From contig NZ_FNNA01000001.1 of the NCBI RefSeq assembly GCF_900106665.1, positions 434,001 to 498,000 of the forward strand: DNA of 64,000 bases, in the 5' to 3' direction. Shown piece after piece: positions 1 to 9,065 of this stretch. Positions within the stretch are counted from its first letter, which is position 1; the number at the start of each line of letters is the position of its first letter. Origin of the DNA: Paracoccus sanguinis. Its GTDB lineage: Bacteria; Pseudomonadota; Alphaproteobacteria; Rhodobacterales; Rhodobacteraceae. The position numbers were made by a program, and so were the translations under genes. The notes below the pieces were generated by a model that made no database searches, was not told the DNA's origin, and worked only from the letters and a program-made list of their open reading frames with translations.

Positions 1-1
1 G

Positions 2-31
2 AAGGCCGTCCCGGCGCGGGGGCGGCCTTTT
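2..31 (+). terminator. Rho-independent terminator of an upstream plus-strand gene
   Basis: Arms AAGGCCG and CGGCCTT pair, and the stem extends through a T-G pair and CCC/GGG to about 11 bp around a 6-nt loop. The plus strand continues into TTTT. The gene it ends lies outside the window; recO on the opposite strand stops just beyond it. Confidence 0.6.
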
Positions 32-36
32 CGCGT

Positions 37-753
37 TCAGGGGCTGGTGAGGCGCTGCACCAGCCGCCCCCGCGCGGCGGGCAGCGGGCGGCCAACATGG
101 GCCTCGGCCATGCGGGCGAGGAAATGCCCGCTGAGCGCCAGCCCCGCGGCCAGCCCCTCGCGCCCCGCAGGGCCCGTGCCGCCCAGCAGCGCCGGCAGCG
201 GCATCAGCCGGTCGGCCCACGCCCCCGCGCCGTCCGCCGTCACCGCGTGCCCGGTCCGCGGCGAGACATAGGCGAGCCCGTCGCGCGCCCCCGTCACCGC
301 GCAGCGGTCGAGCGCGAGGCCGAAGCCCAGCTCGTCGAGCAGCGACAGCTCCCACCCCAGATACTGTGCGGCCCAGTCGCCGCCCACGTCCATAAGGTCC
401 AGCAGCGCCTCGGTCGCGTCCGTCAGCCGCGGGTGGGGGTCGCGCTCGGGCAGGGCCCAGCCGACCAGCGCCGCCACCGCGTTGAGCCCGGCGAGCGCAC
501 CCGCGTCGGCCATCAGCCCGGACCGGGCGCGCGCCGGTTCGGCGATCAGGCTGCCCAGCTGGTCGTCGAGCCGCGCCCGCCAGCGCAGCGCGACCCGGTT
601 GCCGGGCTGCAGCATCGCCGCCCGCTTGACCGACCCGCCCCCCGGCACGAGGCCGCGCAGCAACCCCGCCTCGCGCGTCAGCATGGTGACGATGGCCGCG
701 TGCTCGCCGTGCCGTCGCCGCGCGATGACGGTCGCCTCGCCTGCCCATTCCAT
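37..753 (-). CDS. recO: DNA repair protein RecO
   Basis: 238 aa, the usual length of RecO. RecO works with RecF and RecR to load RecA onto SSB-coated single-stranded DNA at gaps. The N-terminus (MEWAGEATVIARRRHGE) matches the OB-fold start of the family, and the Ala/Leu-rich helical C-terminal part contains a WELSLLDELGFGLALDRC segment typical of alphaproteobacterial RecO. It starts at 753 and diverges from the adenine deaminase gene with about 60 bp between them. recF, its functional partner, lies only 2 kb away. The identification rests on overall family resemblance rather than a single catalytic motif. Confidence 0.9.
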   Translation of the reverse strand: MEWAGEATVIARRRHGEHAAIVTMLTREAGLLRGLVPGGGSVKRAAMLQPGNRVALRWRARLDDQLGSLIAEPARARSGLMADAGALAGLNAVAALVGWALPERDPHPRLTDATEALLDLMDVGGDWAAQYLGWELSLLDELGFGLALDRCAVTGARDGLAYVSPRTGHAVTADGAGAWADRLMPLPALLGGTGPAGREGLAAGLALSGHFLARMAEAHVGRPLPAARGRLVQRLTSP

Positions 754-812
754 CGCGCCTTCCTTTCGCCGCCACGCTGCCGCAATCTCGGGGCGGCGAA
801 CAGGGGGACGTG

Positions 813-2591
813 ATGCTCAAGACGTGGATCGAGGCGCAGCCGCGGCTGGTCGAGGTGGCCGCCGGCCGCGCCCCCGCCGACATGGTGATCCGCGGCGGCA
901 TCTGGGTCGCGGTCCACTCGGGCGAGGCGCTGCCGGGGCACGACATCGCCATCGCGGACGGGCGGATCGCCTGCGTGGTGACGGATGCCTCGGCCAACAT
1001 CGGCCCCGCGACGCAGGTGATCGAGGCGGCCGGCCGCTACATGATCCCCGGGCTGATCGACGCGCACATGCACATCGAATCGGGGATGCTGACGCCCGCG
1101 CGCTTCGCCGAGGCGGTGATCCCGCACGGCACCACGGCGCTGTTTCACGACCCGCACGAGATCGCCAACGTCATGGGCCTCGACGGCGTGCGGCTGATGC
1201 GGGACGAGAGCCTGATTCAGCCGATCACCATGCTGACGCAGATGCCCTCCTGCGCGCCCTCGGCGCCGGGGCTCGAGACGACGGGGCACCCCATCTCGGC
1301 CGGCGAGGTCGCCCAGGCGATGGGGTGGGAGGGGATCGTGGGCCTGGGAGAGATGATGAACTTTCCCGCCGTGGCGGCGGGCGATCCCGCGATGCTCGAG
1401 GAGATCGCGGCCACCCGCGCCGCGGGCAAGACGGTCGGCGGGCACTATGCCTCGCCCGACCTCGGCCGGCCCTTCGCCGCCTACGCCGCGGGCGGGGCCG
1501 AGGACGACCACGAGACGACCGCCGAGGCGCAGGCCATCGCCCGCGTCCGGCAGGGGATGGGGGCGATGCTGCGCTACGGCTCGGCCTGGCATGACGTGGC
1601 GGCCCAGATCACCGCGATCACCGTGCGCGGGATGGACCCCGCGGGCTTCATGCTCTGCACCGACGATTGCCACGCGGGCACGCTGGTCCACGACGGGCAC
1701 ATGGACCGGGTGGTGCGCCACGCCATCGCCTGCGGCTGCGACCCGCTGGTGGCGATCCGCCTCGCCACGCTCAACACCGCGCGGCACTTCGGCATGGCGC
1801 GCGAACTGGGCAGCCTGACGCCGGGGCGGCGGGCGGATGTGATCCTGACCTCGGACTTGACCGCGCTGCCGATCGAGCTGGTGGTGGCGCAGGGCCGCGT
1901 GGTGGCCGAAGCGGGGCGGCTGACGGTCGACTGCCCGCGCATCGACTGGCCCGCCGCGGCGCGCGGGTCGGTGCATCTCGGCCGGCGGCTCGCGGCCGAG
2001 GATTTCACCGTCCCGGCCACCGGCACTCGCGCCACGGTGCGGGTGATCGGGGTGGTCGAGAACCAGGCGCCGACCCGGGCACTGACCGCTGATCTGCCGG
2101 TGGAGGACGGCTTCGTGGTGCCCGAGGGCGAGGCGGCCCGCATCGCGCTGGTCGAGCGGCACAGGGGCACCGGCGGGGTGGTCAACGGGTTCGTCTCGGG
2201 CTTCGGCTATCAGGGCCGGGTCGCCGTCGCCTCGACCATCGCGCATGACAGCCACCACATGATCGTGGTCGGCACCTGCGCCGAGAACATGGCCGCCGCG
2301 GTGGCACGGCTGGGCGCGTTGCAGGGCGGCATCACCGTCTTCCGCGACGGGGCCGAGCTCGCCCATGTCGCGCTACCCATCGCCGGCCTCATCTCGGACG
2401 CCCCCGCCGCCGAGGTCGCCGCCGCCGCCGAGGCGGTCAACGCCGCCATCCGCGCCTGCGGCTGCACGATGAACAACGCCATCATGCAGCACGTCCTGCT
2501 GGCGCTGGTGGTGATCCCCGAGCTCAGGATCTCGGACCTCGGGCTGGTGGACGTGACCCGCTTCGCCCTGACCGAGGTGGTCGCGGGCTGA
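813..2591 (+). CDS. ade: adenine deaminase
   Basis: 592 aa, full length for the Ade family. It deaminates adenine to hypoxanthine and ammonia in purine salvage. Metal-binding and active-site motifs of the amidohydrolase fold are visible: DAHMHIES near residue 85, HDPHEIANV near 110, GLGEMMNFP near 175, GGHYASPDL near 210 and CTDDCHAG near 285. A second-domain segment ends with the SLTPGRRADVIL motif common to amidohydrolases. I chose ATG at 813, 8 nt after AGGGGGA; a GTG at 810 in the same frame is also possible. It sits between recO and recF but is transcribed away from both, so no functional link is implied. Confidence 0.92.
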   Translation: MLKTWIEAQPRLVEVAAGRAPADMVIRGGIWVAVHSGEALPGHDIAIADGRIACVVTDASANIGPATQVIEAAGRYMIPGLIDAHMHIESGMLTPARFAEAVIPHGTTALFHDPHEIANVMGLDGVRLMRDESLIQPITMLTQMPSCAPSAPGLETTGHPISAGEVAQAMGWEGIVGLGEMMNFPAVAAGDPAMLEEIAATRAAGKTVGGHYASPDLGRPFAAYAAGGAEDDHETTAEAQAIARVRQGMGAMLRYGSAWHDVAAQITAITVRGMDPAGFMLCTDDCHAGTLVHDGHMDRVVRHAIACGCDPLVAIRLATLNTARHFGMARELGSLTPGRRADVILTSDLTALPIELVVAQGRVVAEAGRLTVDCPRIDWPAAARGSVHLGRRLAAEDFTVPATGTRATVRVIGVVENQAPTRALTADLPVEDGFVVPEGEAARIALVERHRGTGGVVNGFVSGFGYQGRVAVASTIAHDSHHMIVVGTCAENMAAAVARLGALQGGITVFRDGAELAHVALPIAGLISDAPAAEVAAAAEAVNAAIRACGCTMNNAIMQHVLLALVVIPELRISDLGLVDVTRFALTEVVAG

Positions 2592-2607
2592 GCCCGCGGG
2601 CGGGATG

Positions 2608-3687
2608 TCAGTCCAGTTCGCTGGCCGTCGAGCCATCCCCGTCGCGGGCCACCGCGAGGCGGCGCGCGCGGGGGCCGAAGGCGTCGAAGAGCTCGTGCCC
2701 GGTGCCGGTCAGCACCGCCTGCGCCGGCAGCGCCGCGATCTCGTCATAAAGCGCCGCGCGGCGGTCGGCGTCGAGATGCGCCGCGACCTCGTCGAGCAGC
2801 AGCACCGGGCGCTCGGCGACGAGCGCGCGGGCGTTGGCGAGGATCAGCGAAAGCAGCAGCGCCTTCTGCTCGCCCGTGGAACTTAGGCCCGCGGGTTGGT
2901 CGGACGGTCCCCACCACGCACCGAGATCGGCGCGGTGCGGGCCGCTGAGCGTGCGCCCCGCGGCGGCCTCGCGCGGACGCTGGTGGGCGAGGCGCTCGGC
3001 GATGCGGGCCGGGTCGGTGTCGTCGGCGAAGCCCTCGCCCGGCAGCAGCGCGAGGCGGGCGGCCGGAAAACTCGTCGCCGCCCCCGCCTGCGCCGCGGCG
3101 ATCCGGTCGAGCGCGGCGAGGCGGTTCAGGGTCAGCGCCGCGCCCGCCTCGGCCATCTGCGCCTCGAGCGCGCGGAACCAGCCGGGGTCGCGGATCTCGT
3201 CCCGAAACAGCCGGTTGCGGTCGCGCATCGCCTTCTCATAGGCCAGCGCCACGCCCGCATGACCGGGCAGAAAGCTCAGCGTCAGCCGGTCGAGAAACCG
3301 CCGCCGCCCCTCGGGCGTGTCGGTCCACAGCCGGTCCATCGCCGGCGTCAGCCAGATCATCCGGGTCAGCGCGCCGAGCGCGAGCTGCGGCTCGGCCTTG
3401 TCGTCGATGCGGGTGCTGCGCGGCTCACCCGGGGCGGCGCCCGTCTCGACCGGGCGGCCGTCGATCACCGCGCGGATGCGCCAGCCCGCGCCGACGCCCT
3501 GCCGCGCCTGCTCGGCGGGTGCCGCGCCGCGCAACCCGCGGCCCGGCGACAGCATCGACAGCGCCTCGAGGATGTTGGTCTTGCCGGCCCCGTTCGGGCC
3601 GAAGATCGCCAGCGGCCGGTCGTCGAAGCCGAGGTCGAGCCGCGGCCAGGACCGGAACTGCGCCAGCGAAAGCTGCGTCAGCGTCAC
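2608..3687 (-). CDS. recF: DNA replication and repair protein RecF
   Basis: 359 aa. RecF is an SMC-like ATPase that, with RecO and RecR, directs RecA to single-strand/double-strand junctions. A Walker A motif (FGPNGAGKTN) lies near residues 29-38, a signature-type SSTGEQKALLLS near 270, and a Walker B LLLDEVAAHLD near 300. It starts with GTG inside the last codons of dnaN (GTGA overlap, 4 nt), so the two are translationally coupled. The order dnaA-dnaN-recF is the classic replication-initiation operon. Confidence 0.96.
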   Translation of the reverse strand: MTLTQLSLAQFRSWPRLDLGFDDRPLAIFGPNGAGKTNILEALSMLSPGRGLRGAAPAEQARQGVGAGWRIRAVIDGRPVETGAAPGEPRSTRIDDKAEPQLALGALTRMIWLTPAMDRLWTDTPEGRRRFLDRLTLSFLPGHAGVALAYEKAMRDRNRLFRDEIRDPGWFRALEAQMAEAGAALTLNRLAALDRIAAAQAGAATSFPAARLALLPGEGFADDTDPARIAERLAHQRPREAAAGRTLSGPHRADLGAWWGPSDQPAGLSSTGEQKALLLSLILANARALVAERPVLLLDEVAAHLDADRRAALYDEIAALPAQAVLTGTGHELFDAFGPRARRLAVARDGDGSTASELD

Positions 3688-4802
3688 ACGCGCATCGGCA
3701 TGACGACATAGACGGCCGAATCGTCGCCGCCCTCGCGGATCAGCGCCGCATCGCCCGAGCCGTTGAACAGGAACACCGCGTTCTCGCGGTCGATCTGCGC
3801 GGCGATTTCCTGCAGATACTTGGCGTTGAAGCCGATCTCGAGCGGCTCGTCGGCATAGGCGACCGCCAGCTCCTCGTCGGCCGCGCCCGCGTCGGGGGCG
3901 TTCACCGACAGAACCAGCCGGTCCTCGTCAAGCGCCAGCTTGACGGCGCGCGAGCGTTCGCTGCTGACGGTGGCCACCCGGTCCACGGCGCGGGCGAAAT
4001 CGGCGGCGTCGACCTCGAGCCGGCGGGCGTTGGCGCGCGGGATGACGCGGGTGTAGTCGGGGAACGTGCCGTCGATGACCTTCGAGGTGAGCGTGATGGT
4101 GGGCGTGGCGAAGCGCACCTTGGTCTCGCCCACCGACACGGCGATCTCGGTCTCGTCGTCGTCGAGCAGCTTCTTCAGCTCGGCCACGGTCTTGCGCGGG
4201 ACGATCACGCCCGGCATCTCGGCCGCGCCCTCGGGCAGCGGCGCATCGACGCGCGCCAGCCGGTGCCCGTCGGTCGCCACGCAGCGCAGGCTGGGGCCGC
4301 CCTCGCCCTCGGCCACGTGCATATAGACGCCGTTGAGGTAATAGCGTGTCTCTTCGGTCGAGATTGCAAAGCGCGACTTGTCGAAGAGCCGGCGCAGCAC
4401 CGCCGCGGGGGCGGCGAAATTGGCGGCGTATTCGGTTGAGGCCATCGCCGGGAAATCCTCGCGCGGCAGCGTGGCGAGCGAAAAGTTCGAGCGCCCGGCC
4501 TGCACGGTCAGCCGGTTCGTGGCGGCATCCGCGGCGATCTGGACCAGCGCCCCGTCGGGCAGCTTGCGGGCGATCTCGTTCAGCAGCGCGGCGCTGACGG
4601 TGGTGGCGCCGGGACGCTCGACCATCGCCGGGGCGCGGTCCACCACCTCGGTGTCGAGGTCGGTGGCGCGGAAGCTCACGCCGTCGGCCGTCGTCTCGAT
4701 CAGCACGTTGGCGAGGATCGGGATGGTGTTGCGGCGTTCCACGACCGACTGGGCCTGCGCGACAGCCTTGCCCAGCGCCGCCTTTTCGATCGAGAACTTC
4801 AT
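3684..4802 (-). CDS. dnaN: DNA polymerase III beta sliding clamp
   Basis: 372 aa, normal for DnaN. It forms the ring clamp that holds Pol III and other partners on DNA. The start MKFSIEKAALGKAVAQAQ is the conserved first-domain helix, and the C-terminus ends in YVVMPMRV, the terminal strand of the family. The ATG at 4802 gives this conserved N-terminus; the reading frame is open further upstream but without similarity. It is followed directly by recF (4-nt overlap) and preceded by dnaA with an 84-bp gap. Confidence 0.97.
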   Translation of the reverse strand: MKFSIEKAALGKAVAQAQSVVERRNTIPILANVLIETTADGVSFRATDLDTEVVDRAPAMVERPGATTVSAALLNEIARKLPDGALVQIAADAATNRLTVQAGRSNFSLATLPREDFPAMASTEYAANFAAPAAVLRRLFDKSRFAISTEETRYYLNGVYMHVAEGEGGPSLRCVATDGHRLARVDAPLPEGAAEMPGVIVPRKTVAELKKLLDDDETEIAVSVGETKVRFATPTITLTSKVIDGTFPDYTRVIPRANARRLEVDAADFARAVDRVATVSSERSRAVKLALDEDRLVLSVNAPDAGAADEELAVAYADEPLEIGFNAKYLQEIAAQIDRENAVFLFNGSGDAALIREGGDDSAVYVVMPMRV

Positions 4803-4886
4803 GGCTTTGGCCCTTTGGCTGTCAGGTGCGCGGCCCGCCGCCGCGCGCACAGTTTCGTCATCGTTCGGGTGGGGTCAAGCCGCCGC

Positions 4887-6272
4887 TTACGCCTCGAGCG
4901 CGCGGCGCAGCAGGTCGATGTCCTCGCTGAGGCTGCGGTCCTCGCCGCGCAATTCCTCGATCTTGCGCACGCCGTGCATGATCGTGGTGTGGTCGCGGCC
5001 GCCGAAGCGCCGCCCGATCTCGGGCAGCGAACGCGAGGTCATCTGCTTGGCCAGATACATGGCGATCTGCCGCGGCCGGGCCAGCGTGCGGACCCGCTTG
5101 GGCCCCACGAGGTCCGACAGGCGGATGTTGTAGTGCTCGGCCACCTTGCGCTGGATCTCCTCGACCGAGACCTTGCGGTCCGAGGCGCGCAGGATGTCGG
5201 CGAGACACTCCTGCGTCATGTCGAGGTCGATCTCGCGCCCCATCAGGCTGGCGAAGGCGAAGAGCCGCTGCAGCGCGCCCTCGAGCACCCGCACGTTCGA
5301 GGTGATGCGGTGGGCGAGGAACTCGAGCACGCCGTTCCCGAGCACGAGGCCGGGGTAGGTCTGGCGGAACTGCTCGGTCTTGGATTGCAGGATCGACAGC
5401 CGCAGCTCGTAGTCGGTGGGGTGCAGATCGACGATCAGCCCGCAGGAGAGGCGCGACTTGATCCGCTCCTCAAGATCCTTGATCTCGCCCGGCGCGCGGT
5501 CGGCCGAGATGACGATCTGCTTGCCCTGATCGACCAGCGCGTTGAACGTGTGGAAGAATTCTTCCTGCGTCGAGTCCTTGCCGGCGATGAACTGGACGTC
5601 ATCGACCATCAGCACGTCGACGGTGCGGAACAGTTCCTTGAAGTCCATGACGGTGCGCTCGCGCAGCGCCTGGACGAAGCGGTACATGAATTGCTCGGCC
5701 GAGAGATAGAGGATGCGCGCGCCCTCGTCGCGGACCCGGCGCTCGGCGGCGATGGCGTGCATGAGGTGGGTCTTGCCGAGCCCGACGCCGCCATAGAGGA
5801 ACAGCGGGTTGAAGGTCACGGGGCCGCCCTCGGCCACCCGGCGGGCGGCGGCGTGGGCGAGCTCGTTCGGCTTGCCGACGACGAAGTTGTCGAAGGTGAA
5901 ACGGGTGTCGAGCGGCGCCGACATCTCGTCCTCGCGCAGCGGGCCGCGGGCGCGGACGGGCGCGGCAGCGGGGGCCGTTGCAGCGGCGGGCGCGGCGTTG
6001 GCCGCCGGCGCGGCGCGGCGCGCGGGGGCGGGGGCGGCGGCGACGGTGAAGGTCACGCGTTCGACCGGGGCACCCTGCCGGACAAGCGCCTCGACGATCG
6101 GGCGAGCATAGTGGCGCGACACCCAGTCCGAGAGGAACCGGGTCGGGCAGACGATGTCGGCTGCACCGGAATCGATGGCCCGCAGGCTCAGCGGGGCCAG
6201 CCAGGTCATGTAGTTGTTGGCCCCGACCTGCGCCTCGAGTTCGGGCCGCGCCCCCGCCCACAGCTTGTCCAT
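4887..6272 (-). CDS. dnaA: chromosomal replication initiator DnaA
   Basis: 461 aa. DnaA binds origin boxes, opens the duplex and loads the helicase. Visible features are the N-terminal interaction domain (MDKLWAGARPELEAQVG), a poly-Ala/Pro linker (about residues 85-130), AAA+ Walker A (GGVGLGKTH), Walker B (VLMVDDVQFIAGK) and the DNA-binding signature RDHTTIMHGVRKIEEL near the C-terminus. ATG 6272 was chosen because it begins the conserved first helix; an in-frame TTG 33 codons upstream has no conserved sequence. The upstream region holds two GANTC (CcrM) sites, described separately. Confidence 0.96.
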   Translation of the reverse strand: MDKLWAGARPELEAQVGANNYMTWLAPLSLRAIDSGAADIVCPTRFLSDWVSRHYARPIVEALVRQGAPVERVTFTVAAAPAPARRAAPAANAAPAAATAPAAAPVRARGPLREDEMSAPLDTRFTFDNFVVGKPNELAHAAARRVAEGGPVTFNPLFLYGGVGLGKTHLMHAIAAERRVRDEGARILYLSAEQFMYRFVQALRERTVMDFKELFRTVDVLMVDDVQFIAGKDSTQEEFFHTFNALVDQGKQIVISADRAPGEIKDLEERIKSRLSCGLIVDLHPTDYELRLSILQSKTEQFRQTYPGLVLGNGVLEFLAHRITSNVRVLEGALQRLFAFASLMGREIDLDMTQECLADILRASDRKVSVEEIQRKVAEHYNIRLSDLVGPKRVRTLARPRQIAMYLAKQMTSRSLPEIGRRFGGRDHTTIMHGVRKIEELRGEDRSLSEDIDLLRRALEA

Positions 6273-6647
6273 TCGTCCGTCCCTCGTGTCCCCATCCCCG
6301 CCGGGAACGCCGGCGGGCCAGTGCAACAGCGCCATGACAGGAAACGGCAACAGATCGGACGTCCGCCGCAATCAAGCGGCGACAGAGGCCCGGGGGCCCC
6401 GACCGATCTGTCCCGGGTCGTCCGCGGCCGGTGGCAGCCGGCGCGGACAGCCGCGGCGCCGCGAAACCCTGCGTTGGGCAGGCTTCGGGCCGCGCGCTGC
6501 GTCCGGGCGGGGCGGCGGCAGCTGGCCTCTCCCGGACGGTTCTTCCCTGTCACGACGTGAATCGCTTCCGAGACGCTAGCGCCAAGCGCGACGGCCCCGC
6601 AACCGAACTATGAACTTGACAGCACCTTTGTGGGGCGAATCTGCCAC

Positions 6648-6665
6648 TATGCCGCAGTAGGCATA
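6648..6665. repeat. inverted repeat upstream of dnaA
   Basis: TATGCC and GGCATA arms separated by six bases, in the AT-richer part of the dnaA upstream region. It could be a protein-binding site or chance; it lies seven bases from the GANTC site at 6637-6641. Confidence 0.4.
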
Positions 6666-6718
6666 ATACACATAAAATACAGCAGCTTGCCCGAACGGGC
6701 GATGCTGCGGATGCGAAA

Positions 6719-6748
6719 GGGCGCGGCCGCCGGATGCGGTCCGCGCCC
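6719..6748 (-). terminator. rpsT terminator hairpin
   Basis: GGGCGCGG pairs with CCGCGCCC, with an inner CCGC/GCGG extension around a 5-nt loop. On the minus strand the stem is followed by TTTC. It lies about 50 bp after the rpsT stop codon, so it probably ends the rpsT transcript before dnaA. Confidence 0.6.
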
Positions 6749-6800
6749 CTGTGCGGCGGGCGATGCCGGGCGGCCCGAGGGGCGCCGCGGCGGCGCCGGA

Positions 6801-7070
6801 TCAGGCCTGCGAAAGGGCTTTCACCCGCGACGCCAGGCGCGAGATCTTGCGCGAGGCGGTGTTCTTGTGGATCACGCCCTTGGTCACGCCGCGCATCAGC
6901 TCGGGCTGGGCCGCGGTCAGCGCCTCGGCCGCGACCTTCGCGTCGCCGCCGGCGATCGCTTCCTCGACCTTGCGGATGAAGGTGCGGATGCGCGAGCGGC
7001 GCGCCTTGTTCACGGCGGTGCGGCGTTCGGTCTGGCGGGCGCGTTTCTTGGACTGGGGCGTGTTGGCCAT
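6801..7070 (-). CDS. rpsT: 30S ribosomal protein S20
   Basis: 89 aa, basic, beginning [17 protein letters not shown], the hallmark of bacterial S20. S20 is a primary 16S rRNA-binding protein of the small subunit. The ATG at 7070 gives the standard N-terminus. Location just upstream of dnaA is characteristic of alphaproteobacteria. A strong UUCG-loop hairpin lies in its leader about 60 nt before the start, and a terminator-like hairpin follows the gene. Confidence 0.97.
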   Translation of the reverse strand: MANTPQSKKRARQTERRTAVNKARRSRIRTFIRKVEEAIAGGDAKVAAEALTAAQPELMRGVTKGVIHKNTASRKISRLASRVKALSQA

Positions 7071-7132
7071 GAGGATCAGCTTTCGGGTCTGTTGCGTTCA
7101 AATCTCGTCGTCATCGCGCAAACCGCGACCTG

Positions 7133-7159
7133 CCGCCCGGTCCCCGAAGGGACAGGCGG
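7133..7159 (-). other. UUCG-capped hairpin in the rpsT leader
   Basis: Arms CCGCC/GGCGG and GTCCC/GGGAC form a 10-bp stem with a small internal bulge; on the minus strand the loop reads TTCG, a very stable tetraloop. It lies between the enoyl-CoA hydratase stop and the rpsT start. No T-run follows, so it is either a weak terminator of the upstream gene or part of the rpsT 5' leader. Confidence 0.5.
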
Positions 7160-7273
7160 TCATGGTTCATGCCTTAAGCGGGCCCACGCGCATGTCAGGG
7201 GGCGCCTATAGACGAGACGCCCCGCCAAGGGAAGCCCGAATCGCCCCCCGCCCTGCCCGGCCCGGCCCCGGCC

Positions 7274-8050
7274 TCAGCGGTCGCGGAACTGCGCCTCGCG
7301 CTTTTCGGCGAAGGCGCTCATCCCCTCGGCCTGGTCCTCGGTGGCGAAGAGCGCGTGGAAGGCCCGGCGCTCGAACAGAAGCCCCTCGCGCAGGGTCGTC
7401 TCGAAGGCGCGGTTCACCGTCTCCTTGGCGACCTGGGTGGCGATGGCGGACTTGGCGGCAATCTTGCGGGCCGCGCCCATCGCCTCGTCCATCAGCTTGT
7501 CGGCGGGCACCACGCGGCTGACCAGTCCCGAGCGCTCGGCCTCGGCCGCGTCCATGAAGCGGCCGGTCAGGTTCATGTCCATCGCCTTCGACTTGCCGAC
7601 GAAGCGGGTCAGGCGCTGGGTGCCGCCGATCCCGGCGATGACGCCGAGGTTGATCTCGGGCTGGCCAAACTTGGCGGTCTCGGAGGCGATGATGAAGTCG
7701 CACATCATGGCGAGCTCGCATCCCCCGCCCAGCGCATAGCCCGAGACGGCGGCGATGATCGGCTTGCGGATGCGGTTGATCTGGTCGATCTCGCCCCCGA
7801 AGAGGTCGCCCATCAGCACGTCCACATAGGACTTGTCGGCCATCTCCTTGATGTCGGCGCCGGCGGCAAAGGCCTTTTCGCTGCCGGTCAGCACGATGCA
7901 GCGCACGGCCGGATCGGCGTCCGCGGCCGTCAGCGCCGCCGCCAGCTCACCGATGAGCGGGGCGTTGAGCGCGTTGAGCGCCTCGGGACGGTTCAGCCGG
8001 ACCAGCGCGACACGGTCGGCGATCTCGACGAGGATGGTCTGGTAGGCCAT
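7274..8050 (-). CDS. enoyl-CoA hydratase (crotonase family)
   Basis: 258 aa, the standard crotonase length. It adds water across 2-trans-enoyl-CoA in fatty-acid and amino-acid breakdown. The two catalytic glutamates are present at E112 ([11 protein letters not shown]) and E132 ([17 protein letters not shown]), spaced 20 residues apart as in mitochondrial crotonase. The oxyanion-hole strands FAAGADI and GYALGGGC are also present. This makes hydratase activity likely, but acyl-chain specificity cannot be read from the sequence. It lies between mutM and rpsT. Confidence 0.9.
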   Translation of the reverse strand: MAYQTILVEIADRVALVRLNRPEALNALNAPLIGELAAALTAADADPAVRCIVLTGSEKAFAAGADIKEMADKSYVDVLMGDLFGGEIDQINRIRKPIIAAVSGYALGGGCELAMMCDFIIASETAKFGQPEINLGVIAGIGGTQRLTRFVGKSKAMDMNLTGRFMDAAEAERSGLVSRVVPADKLMDEAMGAARKIAAKSAIATQVAKETVNRAFETTLREGLLFERRAFHALFATEDQAEGMSAFAEKREAQFRDR

Positions 8051-8141
8051 GCGGGTTCCCCCCTTGCTGTGCTTGAGCCGGTGCTAGCAAAGCCCGGGCA
8101 AGGGGGGAAGTGGGCGGCGCGGGGCGCGGCGATGGCGGGGG

Positions 8142-8987
8142 TCAGTGCTGGCAGGTGGGGCAGTACCAGGTCGAGCGCCCGGACTGGACGATCCGCCGCA
8201 CCGTGCCCGCGCAGCCCGGCCGCGCGCACGGCTGCCCCTCGCGGTCATAGACGCGGAAGCTGTGCTGGAAATACCCCAGCTCACCCGACGCCTGCCGGTG
8301 GTCGCGCAGGCTCGACCCGCCGGCGGCGATCGCCTCGACCAGCACCGCGCGGATGGCCGCGTGCAGGGCCACAAGCCGCGCCGGGCCGATCCGGCCCGCG
8401 GCCCTGAGCGGGTGGATGCCGGCCCGGAACAGCGCCTCGCACACATAGATGTTGCCCAGCCCCGCGACGATCCGCTGGTCGAGAAGCGCCGCCTTGACCG
8501 GCATCCGCCGGCCCCGGAACGCCGCCGCGAGCACCGCCGGGGTGAAATCGTCGGAGAGCGGCTCGGGGCCGAGGCTGGCCAGCAGCGGATGTGCCTCGCC
8601 CGGCCTCACGAGATCGACCGCGCCGAACCGCCGGGCGTCGTTCAGCGTGACGGTCACCCCGGCTTCGGTCGTCAGGATCAGGTGGTCGTGCTGGGGCAGG
8701 ATCGCCGGGTCGTAGTGAAAGCTGCCGAGCGCCGCGCCCTCGACCCGCACCCGCCCCGACATCCCGAGGTGGACGAGCAGGCTCGGCCCCCGGTCGAGAT
8801 CGGCCAGCAGGTACTTCGAGCGCCGGCGCAGATCGGTCACCCGCGCCCCGGTCAGCACCTGCACCAGATCCTCGGGCATCTTCCAGCGCAGGTCGGGGCG
8901 GCGCTGCTCGACCCGCGCGATGCGCTGGCCGGTCAGATGCGGCGCGAGGCCGCGCCGGACGGTTTCCACCTCTGGCAGTTCTGGCAT
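8142..8987 (-). CDS. mutM: formamidopyrimidine-DNA glycosylase MutM (Fpg)
   Basis: 281 aa. It removes 8-oxoguanine and formamidopyrimidines and nicks the abasic site. The start [14 protein letters not shown] carries the catalytic Pro2 and Glu3, which fixes the ATG at 8987 although the frame is open far upstream. The C-terminal zinc finger (two Cys pairs, CARPGC ... CPTC) and the helix-two-turn-helix segment [12 protein letters not shown] are intact. It diverges from ubiE, with 78 bp for both promoters. Confidence 0.96.
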   Translation of the reverse strand: MPELPEVETVRRGLAPHLTGQRIARVEQRRPDLRWKMPEDLVQVLTGARVTDLRRRSKYLLADLDRGPSLLVHLGMSGRVRVEGAALGSFHYDPAILPQHDHLILTTEAGVTVTLNDARRFGAVDLVRPGEAHPLLASLGPEPLSDDFTPAVLAAAFRGRRMPVKAALLDQRIVAGLGNIYVCEALFRAGIHPLRAAGRIGPARLVALHAAIRAVLVEAIAAGGSSLRDHRQASGELGYFQHSFRVYDREGQPCARPGCAGTVRRIVQSGRSTWYCPTCQH

Positions 8988-9065
8988 TTCCCCCCCATCC
9001 GCTGCATGGTGCCGCCCGACCCGCAGGGCCGCGCCCTTCGCGCCCCGCCGCATGGACCGAGAGCT

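Larger units (their letters stand above)
6273..6800. promoter_or_regulatory. dnaA upstream region with CcrM-type GANTC sites
   Basis: 528 bp without a credible gene between dnaA and rpsT. The part 6600-6705 is clearly AT-richer than the surroundings. GAATC (a GANTC methylation site) occurs at 6559-6563 and 6637-6641. I looked for DnaA boxes of the TTATCCACA type and saw none, so I do not call an origin. The dnaA promoter must lie somewhere here, but I cannot place its -35/-10 with confidence. Confidence 0.5.

Noticed and set aside
6273-6800. Chromosome origin of replication next to dnaA
   Set aside because: No DnaA-box cluster was found, and in alphaproteobacteria the origin is often not beside dnaA; gene order alone is not enough.
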